The notes beneath the pieces are model-generated. The model saw only the letters and a program-made list of their open reading frames with translations. It was not told the origin of the DNA and ran no database searches. DNA of 64,000 bases from Buchnera aphidicola (Pentalonia nigronervosa) (GTDB lineage Bacteria; Pseudomonadota; Gammaproteobacteria; Enterobacterales; Enterobacteriaceae). Made by a program: the position numbers and the translations under genes. Shown here piece by piece: positions 8,538 to 18,319 of this stretch; positions within the stretch are counted from its first letter, which is position 1; the number at the start of each line of letters is the position of its first letter. The stretch lies in the NCBI GenBank assembly GCA_014622685.1, contig CP061275.1, positions 248,001 to 312,000 on the forward strand, written 5' to 3'.

Positions 8538-11396
8538 CTATTTTTTCATATTTTTAAAAATATTCATTTGCTCTGATAACTGCGTATACAATGTGTTTAA
8601 TTCATTTAATTGCATTTGTTTTTGCAAAACAACTTTTTCTGGAGCATAACGTAAAAATTGTACGTTTGATATATTTTTTTTAAGATTGAATATTCTATAA
8701 CCTATTTTTTTTAATTCTTTCTTAATTTTTATTATTTCTAATTCTTTATCCAATACATTTATCATAGGAATGATAATTTCTGATCCATCAATAATATGTT
8801 TTATAGCTAATTTACAAGTATACGTTTTTTTAAGTAATACAATATGATCTAAAAACGCGATTTTTTTAATCCACAACATATTGTGTCTAATGATAATTTT
8901 CTGCTGATCCGTTGTTTTAAATAAAAATAACGATAGTAATTTATTCGTTTTAATATTCATTTTTAATCTAGTATTTCTTATAAAAACAACAATTTTTTTA
9001 ATCCAATTGACATATAAAGATGCTTGTTTATTACATAACATCACATCGTACTTTGGAAAAGGTTCCAACATAATAGTTTTAGAGCTAATTTTTTTAATTA
9101 ATTTAACACGTTGCCAAATAGATTCAGTAATGAACGGCATAATAGGATGAGCAAGCTTTAGTAATACTTCCAAAACATGAATTAAAACATTCTTAGTATC
9201 ATATATATCTTGTTCGGAACATGTACAAATAATAGATTTCACAAATTCTAAATACCAATCACAAAAAATGTTCCAAATAAACTCATACAAAACATTTGCT
9301 GCAAGATCAAAACGATATGAATCCAACGATACACGATAAAATTTTATTACATCATTACACTCTGAAAGAATCCACTTGTTGACTAATAACATCTCATCTT
9401 TAATAACGATACAAGAAAAATTATGATTTTGACTATTTAAAAGAACAAAACGACTAGCATTCCATAATTTATTGCAAAAATTACGATATCCTAATAACCT
9501 ACTCATATCCCATTTTATATCACGTGTATTAGCAGCTAATGCGGAAAAAGTAAAACGCAATGCATCTGTTCCTGTTGGCGCAATACCTAAGGGAAACGTT
9601 TTTATAGTATTTTTTACAATAGTTTGCGACATACTTGGTTGCAACAAATTTTGTGTTCTCTTTTTAATCAACGATTCCAAAGAAATACCGTCTATCATAT
9701 CCAATGGATCAATTACATTTCCTTTAGATTTTGACATTTTTTGACCATGTTCATCACGAATTAGACCAGTGATATATACTTGTTTAAATGGAACGACAGA
9801 TTGTCCAGTTTTATCTTTTATAAAATGCATAGTTAACATGATCATTCTTGCGATCCAAAAAAAAATGATATCAAATCCACTTACTAAAACATCTGTTGAA
9901 TGAAATAATTTTAATAATCTAGTTTTTTTAGGCCAACCTAATGTTGAAAACGTCCATAATCCAGAAGAAAACCAGGTATCTAAAACATCATTTTCTTGAT
10001 TTAATTGTATATTCTTGGGTATAGAATATTGTTGACGTATTGCTTTTTCATTTTTACCAACATAAATATTTTTTTTATTGTCATACCATGCAGGAATACG
10101 GTGACCCCACCATATCTGACGAGATATACACCAATCTTCAATATTATTCATCCAAGAAAAAAACATGTTTTCATATTGTTTGGGTATAAATTTTATTCTT
10201 TTATCTTTTATACTTTTAATTGCTTCTTGAGATAATTTAGATGTTTTTAAATACCATTGATTTGTTAATATAGGTTCAATAATTATACCGCTACGTTCAC
10301 TATATGGAATAGTGATGTTGCGTTCTTCAACTTTTTCTATTAAATTTAAATTTTTTAAATATTCGAGAATTTTACAGCGCGCAGATAAAATGTCTAATTT
10401 TTGCAATTGTAAAGGAATATAAGAATCATAAAAATTTGATTTTTTACCTTTATAATCATATACTTCAGAAAAATTTTTAATTTTTCCATCAAATGTAAAA
10501 GTGCTAATCATAGGCAATTTATGACGATATCCTACCTGATAATCATTAAAATCATGTGCAGGAGTAATTTTTACACAACCAGTCCCTTTATCTAAATCAG
10601 CATATTCATCCTCAATAATAGGGATTTTTCTATTTGTTAAAGGGGATATTGCATATTTTCCAATAAACTTACTATATTTTAAATGTTTTTTATTTATAGC
10701 AATTGCTGTATCGCCTAAAATTGTTTCTGGTCTAGTAGTGGATACAACAATATACTTAGTACATTTTTTAAATGTATTTTCGATATAAATTGGATAACGA
10801 ATGAACCACATCTTTCCTATGACAGATCGATGTTCTACTTCTAAATCTGAAACTACAGTTTCTAATTTTGAATCCCAATGCACTAATCTTTTCTTTTGAT
10901 AAATTAAATTTTGTTGATATAGCAAAATAAATGCTTCTTTTACAGCAGCGGAAATATCTGGATCTAAAGTAAACTTTTCACGTTGCCAATCAACAGAAAC
11001 ACCTAAACGACGCATCTGTTTCGTAATAACATTATTTGCTTTCTTTTTCCATGTCCAAATTTTTTTAATAAAATCCTGACGACTATAATCTTGTCTTGTT
11101 TTGTGTTCCTGTATATATATTTTTCGTTCAACTAAAATTTGAGTTGCAATACCTGCATGATCTGTTCCTACTTGCCATAGAGTATTTTTTCCTTGCATGC
11201 GATTATAACGAATAATTATGTCCATAATAGTTTGTTGAAATGCATGACCCATATGCAGGCTACCGGTAATATTTGGAGGTGGCATCATAATGCAAAATGT
11301 TGGTTTTTTTAAATATTTTGGTTTAAAAAAACCATTTTTTTCCCAAAAATTATATAAAAATTCTTCAATTTTTTTAGGATTATAAGTTTTTTCCAT
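8538..11396 (-). CDS. valS: Valyl-tRNA synthetase
   Basis: 952 residues (E. coli 951). Class I synthetase that charges tRNA-Val and edits mischarged threonine. HIGH-type motif PPPNITGSLHMGH at 39-51, KMSKS signature at about 553-557 (GQKMSKSKGNVIDPLDMIDG), editing-domain segments (TTRPETILGDTAIAIN, GTGCVKITPAHDFNDYQVG) in between, and tRNA-binding C-terminal helices with a final Lys/Leu-rich coiled coil. Lies 74 bases downstream of pepA on the same strand; in E. coli holC sits between the two and is absent here. Intact. Confidence 0.97.
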   Translation of the reverse strand: MEKTYNPKKIEEFLYNFWEKNGFFKPKYLKKPTFCIMMPPPNITGSLHMGHAFQQTIMDIIIRYNRMQGKNTLWQVGTDHAGIATQILVERKIYIQEHKTRQDYSRQDFIKKIWTWKKKANNVITKQMRRLGVSVDWQREKFTLDPDISAAVKEAFILLYQQNLIYQKKRLVHWDSKLETVVSDLEVEHRSVIGKMWFIRYPIYIENTFKKCTKYIVVSTTRPETILGDTAIAINKKHLKYSKFIGKYAISPLTNRKIPIIEDEYADLDKGTGCVKITPAHDFNDYQVGYRHKLPMISTFTFDGKIKNFSEVYDYKGKKSNFYDSYIPLQLQKLDILSARCKILEYLKNLNLIEKVEERNITIPYSERSGIIIEPILTNQWYLKTSKLSQEAIKSIKDKRIKFIPKQYENMFFSWMNNIEDWCISRQIWWGHRIPAWYDNKKNIYVGKNEKAIRQQYSIPKNIQLNQENDVLDTWFSSGLWTFSTLGWPKKTRLLKLFHSTDVLVSGFDIIFFWIARMIMLTMHFIKDKTGQSVVPFKQVYITGLIRDEHGQKMSKSKGNVIDPLDMIDGISLESLIKKRTQNLLQPSMSQTIVKNTIKTFPLGIAPTGTDALRFTFSALAANTRDIKWDMSRLLGYRNFCNKLWNASRFVLLNSQNHNFSCIVIKDEMLLVNKWILSECNDVIKFYRVSLDSYRFDLAANVLYEFIWNIFCDWYLEFVKSIICTCSEQDIYDTKNVLIHVLEVLLKLAHPIMPFITESIWQRVKLIKKISSKTIMLEPFPKYDVMLCNKQASLYVNWIKKIVVFIRNTRLKMNIKTNKLLSLFLFKTTDQQKIIIRHNMLWIKKIAFLDHIVLLKKTYTCKLAIKHIIDGSEIIIPMINVLDKELEIIKIKKELKKIGYRIFNLKKNISNVQFLRYAPEKVVLQKQMQLNELNTLYTQLSEQMNIFKNMKK

Positions 11397-11470
11397 TATA
11401 TTTTATCTGTATTTTTGAATTTACTATCGTTTGTGTAATAATATTAAAAAATATACCTATAGTAATATTT

Positions 11471-12976
11471 TTAATAACATGTGTAATTTAATCGATTTAA
11501 TAAAAATTGACATAACAATTCAACAGGACAACCTGTAGCCCCTTTGGATACACCAGATGTCCATGCTGTTCCAGCAATGTCTAAATGTGCCCAATGATAT
11601 TTCTTTGTAAAATAAGATAAAAAACAAGCTGCATGTATCGCTCCTGCTTTTCCTTTACCAATATTTGAAAAATCTGAAAAATTCGATTTTAATTCTTTTT
11701 GATACTCTGAAAATAAAGGTAATCGCCATATTTTATCATTAGATTCTTTCGAAGCAATTATTAATTCTTCAGCCAATTCTTCATTATTTGAAAAAAGACC
11801 ACTAATCGATTCTCCAAGAGCTGTTACACATGCACCAGTCAATGTCGCAATATCAATAACTGTATTTGGAGAAAAACGTTCTATATAAGTTAATACGTCA
11901 CATAAAACTAAACGCCCTTCAGCATCAGTATTCAATACTTCAACAGTTTTACCTGACATAGTCGTTAAAATATCACCTGGTCTAAAAGAACCACTACCTA
12001 ACATGTTTTCGCATCCTGCTAAAATGCCTATTATATTTAATGGTAGCTGCAGTTCAGCAACCATAGTTAATACTCCATATACAGCAGCAGCGCCACACAT
12101 ATCATATTTCATATTGTCCATATCATCTGATGATTTAATAGATATTCCGCCTGAATCAAAAGTCAAACCCTTGCCTACTAAAACAATCACTTGATTATCA
12201 ATAACATTATTTCCAGAATATTTTATTACCGACATAATCGGTTTATTTTTTGATCCTTGACCAACAGATAAATATGCATTCATCCCTAATTTTTTCATTT
12301 CTTTAACATCAATTGTTTCTACAGTAACGTTTTTTTTATACTTTTTTTCAAATTCTCGAGTTTGATAGGATAGATACAAAGGATGACAAATGTTTGGAGG
12401 CAAATTACTAATATTTTTTGCGTATGTAATCCCAAGACCAATAGATAGTCCATGTTTAATAGCATCATTGGCTAATGGTAAATTGTTTTCATTAAAAATA
12501 TGAAATACGATTGAATATACATCAAAATTTTGTTGTTCCTGTTCGTTGATCTTACGTATTTTATATAATGATTCCTGTATTGCAAGAATCATACACCTCA
12601 CAATCCAATATGTATTATTTTTTTTAATATTTAATTCTGACAATGTGCAAATGATTTTCTTAATCGGCATTAGTTTTAAGAAATTAAAACTAGATATTAA
12701 TATTTTTCTAATACAAGATTTATTAATTGTATTTTTTTTCCCGCAACCAACTAATAATATTCTTGTAGCACAAACATGCGGTATGTTATATAATAAAAGC
12801 GTTTGCCCTATTTTTCCAGTTATATCACCTAATTTAATCAAAGATGTAATATAACCATTGCTACATTTATCTAAATAATTACCAGAATCAGTCAATTCAT
12901 TTGAATCAAAAATACCAATTATAATGCAATCTACTTTTTCTGTACTTAAACTATACTTTTGTGCCAAAAATTTCAT
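11471..12976 (-). CDS. pepA: Leucyl aminopeptidase (cytosol aminopeptidase A)
   Basis: About 501 residues from the ATG at 12976, close to the 503 of E. coli; an upstream in-frame ATG at 13000 would add eight non-conserved residues. M17 family dinuclear metallopeptidase that removes N-terminal residues from peptides. The catalytic half carries VGKGLTFDSGGISIK, KYDMCGAAAVYGVL and the family signature NTDAEGRL (about 348-355), which supply the metal ligands and catalytic residues. In E. coli the protein also binds DNA in plasmid recombination and carAB control; no evidence on that here. valS follows directly. argI is divergent, with about 140 bases between, room for two promoters. Confidence 0.95.
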   Translation of the reverse strand: MKFLAQKYSLSTEKVDCIIIGIFDSNELTDSGNYLDKCSNGYITSLIKLGDITGKIGQTLLLYNIPHVCATRILLVGCGKKNTINKSCIRKILISSFNFLKLMPIKKIICTLSELNIKKNNTYWIVRCMILAIQESLYKIRKINEQEQQNFDVYSIVFHIFNENNLPLANDAIKHGLSIGLGITYAKNISNLPPNICHPLYLSYQTREFEKKYKKNVTVETIDVKEMKKLGMNAYLSVGQGSKNKPIMSVIKYSGNNVIDNQVIVLVGKGLTFDSGGISIKSSDDMDNMKYDMCGAAAVYGVLTMVAELQLPLNIIGILAGCENMLGSGSFRPGDILTTMSGKTVEVLNTDAEGRLVLCDVLTYIERFSPNTVIDIATLTGACVTALGESISGLFSNNEELAEELIIASKESNDKIWRLPLFSEYQKELKSNFSDFSNIGKGKAGAIHAACFLSYFTKKYHWAHLDIAGTAWTSGVSKGATGCPVELLCQFLLNRLNYTCY

Positions 12977-13113
12977 AATATTTATTCCAAGACAATCCAA
13001 AAATAATATTTTTTCTCAAAAATTATAATGAATATTATATACTAAATAATACTTTTATTTTTACTATTATTTTCATAATATAAGAATACAAATTTTACTA
13101 CAGAGATTTTATT

Positions 13114-14130
13114 ATGAACCATCTTTATCGACGTCATTGTTTAAGATTACAAAATTTTACTTCAAAAGAAATAAATGACATTCTTCAATTATCTCACACA
13201 TTAAAAAAAAGAAAAAAAAATAATCAAGAAACACAATTACTTACAAAAAAAAACATAGTTCTAATTTTTGAAAAAGAATCAACGCGAACAAGATGCGCTT
13301 TCGAAATAGCTGCATTTGACCAAGGAGCAAATGTTACATATCTTGGACCAGGTAGTACACATATTGGAACAAAAGAGTCCATTGAAGACACTGCCAAGGT
13401 TCTTGGACGTTTATACGATGGAATTCAATATCGCGGTCATGATCACGATACAATAGAAATCTTATCAAAACATTCACAAGTTCCGGTATGGAACGGCTTA
13501 ACTGACAAATTTCATCCTACACAACTGCTAGCTGATCTATTAACTATAAAAGAAATATTTCCAAAAAAAACATTTTCTGAAATTACATGTGCATATGTAG
13601 GAGATGCGCGAAACAATATTGGCAATAGTTTATTAGAATCTGCATCATTATTAGGTTTAAATTTACGTCTAGTTGCACCAAAAAAATATTGGCCAGAAAA
13701 ACATTTCTTTTTTCTATGTCAAAACAAACGAAAAAAAAATCAAGAAAAAATTATATGCACTGAAAACATTAACGAAGGTGTTAAAAATGTAGATTTCATT
13801 TATACTGACGTATGGATTTCAATGGGCGAACCAAAACAAAACTGGAATCAAAAAATACAACTGTTAAAAGATTATCAAGTAAATGATAACATGTTAAATA
13901 TTACTAATAACCCCGAAGTAAAAGTTTTACATTGTTTACCTGCTATACATAATAAAAATATTTACATAAAAAAATCTATATTAAACAAATATGACTTTCA
14001 AAATGGTATGGAAATTACCGATAATGTATTTAAAAAACATCAAAAAACCATTTTTGAACAAGCAGAAAACAGATTACATACAATAAAAGCTCTGCTTTTA
14101 TCCAGTTTAATTCAAGAAATCAAATTTTAA
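13114..14130 (+). CDS. argI: Ornithine carbamoyltransferase
   Basis: 338 residues (E. coli ArgI 334). It makes citrulline from ornithine and carbamoyl phosphate, the sixth step of arginine synthesis, which is an essential amino acid for aphids. Carbamoyl-phosphate binding motif STRTRCAFE at 56-64, HPTQLLADLLTI near 133, and the ornithine-binding HCLPAIH near 273 are all present, and the SMGEP loop is visible. Located head to head with pepA and upstream of pyrB, as in E. coli. No ARG-box operator could be recognised. Whether to call it argI or argF is arbitrary; synteny favours argI. Confidence 0.95.
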   Translation: MNHLYRRHCLRLQNFTSKEINDILQLSHTLKKRKKNNQETQLLTKKNIVLIFEKESTRTRCAFEIAAFDQGANVTYLGPGSTHIGTKESIEDTAKVLGRLYDGIQYRGHDHDTIEILSKHSQVPVWNGLTDKFHPTQLLADLLTIKEIFPKKTFSEITCAYVGDARNNIGNSLLESASLLGLNLRLVAPKKYWPEKHFFFLCQNKRKKNQEKIICTENINEGVKNVDFIYTDVWISMGEPKQNWNQKIQLLKDYQVNDNMLNITNNPEVKVLHCLPAIHNKNIYIKKSILNKYDFQNGMEITDNVFKKHQKTIFEQAENRLHTIKALLLSSLIQEIKF

Positions 14131-14273
14131 AAAACTTGTATTTAGAATTTTTGAAAACGAAACTATAAAATTTTTTTAAATTTTACAATACAAATTTAAT
14201 ATCTTTCTCGAGTTTTATATTCTGAAAAGTTTGTAAGACCATCTTTTCTACAGTAGTTAAGGAAAAATAAAAA

Positions 14274-15197
14274 TTGAGAAATTCTCTGTATAAAAAAAAT
14301 ATTATTTCCATCAATGATCTCGAACGTGATGAATTAGAGCTCATTTTAAAATACTCCTCCATGTTCAAAAAAACACCGCAACCAAATTTATTAAAAAACA
14401 AAATTATTGCAAATTGTTTTTTTGAAGCATCAACGCGAACTCGTTTATCTTTTGAAACTGCAATTCATCGTTTAGGAGCTTCAATAATTGGTTTTTCTGA
14501 TGGAAGACATATTTCTTGGAAAAAGAAAGGTGAAACTTTAGCAGATACCATTTCTGTAATTAGTTCTTATGTTGATGCTATTATTATTCGACATCCTCAA
14601 GAAGGTTCTGCACGTTTAGCTTCAGAATTTTCTAATGGAATACCAATACTAAATGCTGGAGATGGATCTAATCAGCATCCTACACAAACGTTATTGGATT
14701 TATTCACAATCCAAGAAACACAAAATAGACTTAATGCATTAAATATTGCCATGGTTGGTGATCTCAAATATGGAAGAACAGTACACTCATTAATACAAGC
14801 ACTGGCTAAATTTGAAAATAATCAATTTTTTTTTATTGCACCTGACGCATTAATGATGCCTAATTATATTAATAACATGTTATGCAGTAAAAATATTGTC
14901 TGGAAACGATATAATAAAATTGAAGAAATCATTTCTAAAATAGACATTTTGTACATGACTCGCATACAACGAGAAAGATTAGATTCAAAAGAATATGAAA
15001 ATACGAAATCAAAATTCATATTATATGCTAAATTTTTAAAAAATGCTCGTAAAAATTTAAAAATATTACATCCACTCCCTCGTATCGATGAAATAGACTA
15101 TGATGTTGATCATACACCGTATGCATGGTATTTTCAACAAGCAGCAAACGGTATTTATGCTCGTCAAGCAATTTTATCGTTAGTATTAATCAAATGA
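14274..15197 (+). CDS. pyrB: Aspartate carbamoyltransferase catalytic chain
   Basis: 307 residues from a TTG start at 14274, preceded by AAGGAAAAA about 12 bases upstream; no ATG is available without losing conserved N-terminal sequence (NSLYKKNIISINDL matches E. coli). It joins carbamoyl phosphate to aspartate in pyrimidine synthesis. STRTRLSFETA starts at 53 and HPTQTLLDLFTI near 135. HPLPRIDEID-type substrate loop (ILHPLPRIDEIDYDV) and the C-terminal GIYARQAIL helix are present. The stop TGA overlaps the pyrI ATG (ATGA), showing the former coupled operon. With pyrI broken the protein would act as the unregulated catalytic trimer. Confidence 0.94.
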   Translation: MRNSLYKKNIISINDLERDELELILKYSSMFKKTPQPNLLKNKIIANCFFEASTRTRLSFETAIHRLGASIIGFSDGRHISWKKKGETLADTISVISSYVDAIIIRHPQEGSARLASEFSNGIPILNAGDGSNQHPTQTLLDLFTIQETQNRLNALNIAMVGDLKYGRTVHSLIQALAKFENNQFFFIAPDALMMPNYINNMLCSKNIVWKRYNKIEEIISKIDILYMTRIQRERLDSKEYENTKSKFILYAKFLKNARKNLKILHPLPRIDEIDYDVDHTPYAWYFQQAANGIYARQAILSLVLIK

Positions 15198-15661
15198 AAA
15201 ATATGCAAACACATAAGTTACAAGTAGAAACAATTAAATCTGATAGTGTTGGTGATCATATTCCTGCTTATATCAGTTTTAAATTGTTATTTCTATTTCG
15301 ATTTACAGAAAATAAAGAACGTATCACTATAGGATTGAATCTGCCGTCTAGAAAGTTAGAGACTAAAGATATAATAAAAATTGATGACACGTTTTAAGTC
15401 ATGATCAAATAAATCAGTTAGCAATTTATTCTCCCTATGCTACTGTAAATTATATTAAGAAATATAATCTTATAAAAAAACATTTTCAAATTTTCTTAAA
15501 AAAATGATCGAATTTTATTTTGTCCAAATAATAATTGTATCAGTCACGATAATTTTATTAATTTTAGCTTTATATTTAAGTGCGACAATTATAGTTGTAT
15601 CAACTTAAAATGTAAATATTATGAAAAAGAATTTCCTAAAGAAACTATTTTACAATTTTGA
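15194..15661 (+). pseudogene. pyrI: Frameshifted aspartate carbamoyltransferase regulatory chain
   Basis: ATG at 15194 overlaps the pyrB stop. The first 67 codons read well (THKLQVETIKSDSVGDHIPA, ERITIGLNLPS) and end at TAA 15395-15397. Adding one T to the TTTT run there restores SHDQINQLAIYSPYATVNYI. A second shift at an A7 run near 15500 is needed to read LFCPNNNCISHD and, at the end, LKCKYYEKEFPKETILQF. Of the four zinc-binding cysteines of the E. coli chain, three remain and the last (CKYC) is now tyrosine, so even a rescued product would lack its full zinc site. Length about 468 bases against 462 in E. coli. Confidence 0.9.
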
Positions 15662-15695
15662 TTAAACAAGTTTATCACTATAAAAAAGGAAAAAA

Positions 15696-16091
15696 ATGAA
15701 TCATATAATTCATACAAAAAACGCACCTAAACCGATTGGGCCATATTCTCAAGCAATACAAATTAACAATATAATCATGCTATCTGGACAAATACCAATT
15801 GACATTATATCAGGAAAAATACCAGATAAAATAGAAGATCAAACATATATAGTACTGAAAAATATCAAAAATATTTTAAAATCTGTAAATTTAGAAATTA
15901 AAAATATCATTAAAATGACAATTTTTACAACTGACTTAAAAAAAATCAATGCTATTAATAAAATTTATGAAAATTTTTTTATTAAAAATATGTCTCATTT
16001 TCCTGCAAGATCTTGTATTGAAGTGCAAGCTTTACCAAAAAATTCAAAAATAGAAATCGATGCTATAGCTTTTGCACAAAATAAAACATAA
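15696..16091 (+). CDS. ridA: Reactive intermediate/imine deaminase RidA
   Basis: 131 residues, usual length about 128. YjgF/YER057c/UK114 family. It hydrolyses reactive enamine/imine intermediates released by PLP enzymes such as threonine dehydratase, protecting branched-chain amino acid and other PLP enzymes. Seen: APKPIGPYSQAIQ at the start, LSGQIPID, and the C-terminal FPARSCIEVQALP containing the substrate-binding arginine. ATG at 15696 with AAAGGA 9-10 bases upstream. It follows pyrI as in E. coli, is intact although pyrI is not, and converges on deaD. Confidence 0.94.
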   Translation: MNHIIHTKNAPKPIGPYSQAIQINNIIMLSGQIPIDIISGKIPDKIEDQTYIVLKNIKNILKSVNLEIKNIIKMTIFTTDLKKINAINKIYENFFIKNMSHFPARSCIEVQALPKNSKIEIDAIAFAQNKT

Positions 16092-16147
16092 ATTTTATTA
16101 CAAAATACAACTAATTAATCAATCATGCTTAGTTCAAAACATGCAAT

Positions 16148-16164
16148 ATGCCGCAAAGCGGCAT
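16148..16164. terminator. GC-rich hairpin between convergent ridA and deaD
   Basis: Perfect 7-bp stem ATGCCGC / GCGGCAT with a 3-base loop, conspicuous in this AT-rich background. No long T run directly follows on either strand (TTTT appears about 9 bases downstream on the minus strand). Position between converging genes suggests a transcription end or transcript-stabilising hairpin. Confidence 0.45.
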
Positions 16165-16183
16165 AGAAAACTGAATAAAAAAT

Positions 16184-17992
16184 TTATACACTTTTACGAC
16201 GAAAAAAAGACGACTTTAAAGTATTTTTAGAGATATTAGATTGATCTACACGACGAGCATGATAACGATAATGATTGTTTTTATCTTTCTTGAATAAAGT
16301 GCGATTATTTATTCTTCTTTCATATATTTTAAAACCGGGTAATAAACTTATATTTATTGATTTGTTTAAAATCTTCGTACAAATTAAATTTTTTAATAAA
16401 TCTTTAGATAATCCCTTAGGCAACTCGATCGTTGAATGAAATGCAAATAATTTGATGTTCCCAATATTACGGCTATGAATCTTACCTTCATTAGCAATAG
16501 CTCCAACTATATGACGCGCCTCCACTCCATCATTTCGACCGACTTCAATTCGATATATATCTAAATTTCTGATCGCTTTCCGATCACGACGAAAACGATG
16601 ATTACAGTTATGATCTTCAATCCGATTATTACAGTATTTTTTTGAAAATGATTCACGAAATGAACGATTTTTTACATCCGGTGCGATAATCAACGGACGT
16701 TCACCTTGAGCCATTTTTAATAAAGCAGCTGCGAAAGTTTTTATATCTAAATCATCTGCAGAATATAATTTATCTAATAAAGCACTATATTGATCCAAAT
16801 CTTTGCTTTCTAATTGCTGTTGCACTTTCTTAGCAAACTGATCAAGGCGTCTTTGACATAATAATTCAACATTTGGCAAATGTACTTCTGAAATTGTTTG
16901 TTTAACAATACGTTCAATATTACGCAATAAACGACGTTCACGATATTCAACAAACAATAATGCACGACCTGCACGACCTGCTCGACCTGTTCGACCAATA
17001 CGATGCACATAAGATTCTGCATCCATAGGAATGTCATAATTAATCACAAAACTAATACGATCTACATCTAAACCACGAGCTGCAACATCTGTAGCAATCA
17101 AAATATCTAATCGACCGTTTTTTAATCGTTCTAATGTTTGCTCGCGTAACGCTTGATTCATATCACCATTTAATGCAGCACTATTGTATCCATTACGTTC
17201 CAGTGCTTCAGAAACTTCTAAAGTAGCATTTTTAGTTTTAACAAAAATGATTGTTGCAGAAAAATCTTCGACTTCCAAAAAACGAATTAGCGCATCTGTT
17301 TTTCGTCCATATACCATCCAATAACTTTGTCGTATGTCAGGGCGTGTAGTAACATTAGATTGTATTTTAACTTCTTTAGGATGTTTCATAAACCGCTTAG
17401 AAATACGACGTATAACTTCCGGCATAGTCGCAGAAAATAAAGCTGTTTGATGATCTTTTGGAATTTGTGCCATAATTGTTTCTACATCTTCTATAAATCC
17501 CATCCGTAACATTTCATCGGCTTCATCTAGAACCAATCCATGTAAATTAGAAAGATTCAACGTGCCCCGTTTCAAATGATCTAATAAACGGCCCGGTGTG
17601 CCTACAACTATTTGCGGACCTTTCCGTAATGCTCTTAACTGTAATTCATATCTTTGTCCGCCATATAACGGCAAAATCAGAACTCCAATCATATATTTTG
17701 CAAACGCAGAAAAAGATTCCGCTACTTGAACTGCTAATTCTCTTGTTGGAGCTAAAACTAAAATCTGAGGAGATTTTAGTTCAATTCGAAGATTGTGTAA
17801 CAATGGCAAAGCAAAAGCAGCTGTCTTGCCGCTTCCAGTTTGAGCCATTCCTAAAACATCACATCCATTTAATAATAAGGGAATGCAAGCTGATTGAATA
17901 GGAGAAGGTTTAACATATCCCATTTCGCTCAATGATTGAATGAGAAAGGAGTTTAAACCAAGAAAAGAAAATGTGCTTTCAGTATGAGTCAT
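16184..17992 (-). CDS. deaD: ATP-dependent DEAD-box RNA helicase (cold-shock DEAD protein)
   Basis: 602 residues (E. coli 629). Unwinds RNA in ribosome assembly and mRNA decay. N-terminal RecA core shows the Q motif region (FLIQSLSEMGYVKPSPIQ), motif I AQTGSGKTAAF, motif Ia APTRELAVQV, motif II VLDEADEML and motif III FSATMP. The second core has VAARGLDVDRISFVINYD and motif VI HRIGRTGRAGR. The C-terminal RNA-binding domain (VGRNDGVEARHIVGAIANEG) is kept and a basic tail follows. It sits downstream of pnp on the same strand; the intervening E. coli nlpI is absent. About 330 bases of leader separate it from pnp, in line with the long 5' UTR known for E. coli deaD. Confidence 0.96.
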   Translation of the reverse strand: MTHTESTFSFLGLNSFLIQSLSEMGYVKPSPIQSACIPLLLNGCDVLGMAQTGSGKTAAFALPLLHNLRIELKSPQILVLAPTRELAVQVAESFSAFAKYMIGVLILPLYGGQRYELQLRALRKGPQIVVGTPGRLLDHLKRGTLNLSNLHGLVLDEADEMLRMGFIEDVETIMAQIPKDHQTALFSATMPEVIRRISKRFMKHPKEVKIQSNVTTRPDIRQSYWMVYGRKTDALIRFLEVEDFSATIIFVKTKNATLEVSEALERNGYNSAALNGDMNQALREQTLERLKNGRLDILIATDVAARGLDVDRISFVINYDIPMDAESYVHRIGRTGRAGRAGRALLFVEYRERRLLRNIERIVKQTISEVHLPNVELLCQRRLDQFAKKVQQQLESKDLDQYSALLDKLYSADDLDIKTFAAALLKMAQGERPLIIAPDVKNRSFRESFSKKYCNNRIEDHNCNHRFRRDRKAIRNLDIYRIEVGRNDGVEARHIVGAIANEGKIHSRNIGNIKLFAFHSTIELPKGLSKDLLKNLICTKILNKSINISLLPGFKIYERRINNRTLFKKDKNNHYRYHARRVDQSNISKNTLKSSFFRRKSV

Positions 17993-18319
17993 GCAATAGA
18001 TATGCCTTTTAAGTTACATTAGCCAGTCTACATAGCTCATAATGAAAATATAAATTTATTCTCATTGAAAAGTGTGAACCGGCTCAAATTAAAAATGATT
18101 TAAATAAAGAAATTAATTTTTATAAAAAAAATATTTATTAAATTTCAAAAAAAATGATTTATTATAATATTTTACAATTAATATATTTATAAATATTAAT
18201 TTATACCATTAATATGGTACTATCTGATACAATATAAATCTATGTTTTTTTAAACAAAATACACTTTAAATAAAAATAAAAAAATTAAACTAATACTTTC
18301 CTACAACAATATAATTATA
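17993..18319 (-). other. Gap between pnp and deaD
   Basis: 327 bases without a gene; nlpI occupies this place in E. coli and no remnant is visible. Probably contains the deaD promoter and leader. A short GC-containing patch (GTGTGAACCGGC near 18070) stands out but forms no convincing hairpin. Confidence 0.4.

Noticed and set aside
15125..15193. Upstream extension of pyrI into pyrB
   Set aside because: The added residues are pyrB sequence read in another frame; the ATGA overlap at 15194 is the ancestral pyrI start.
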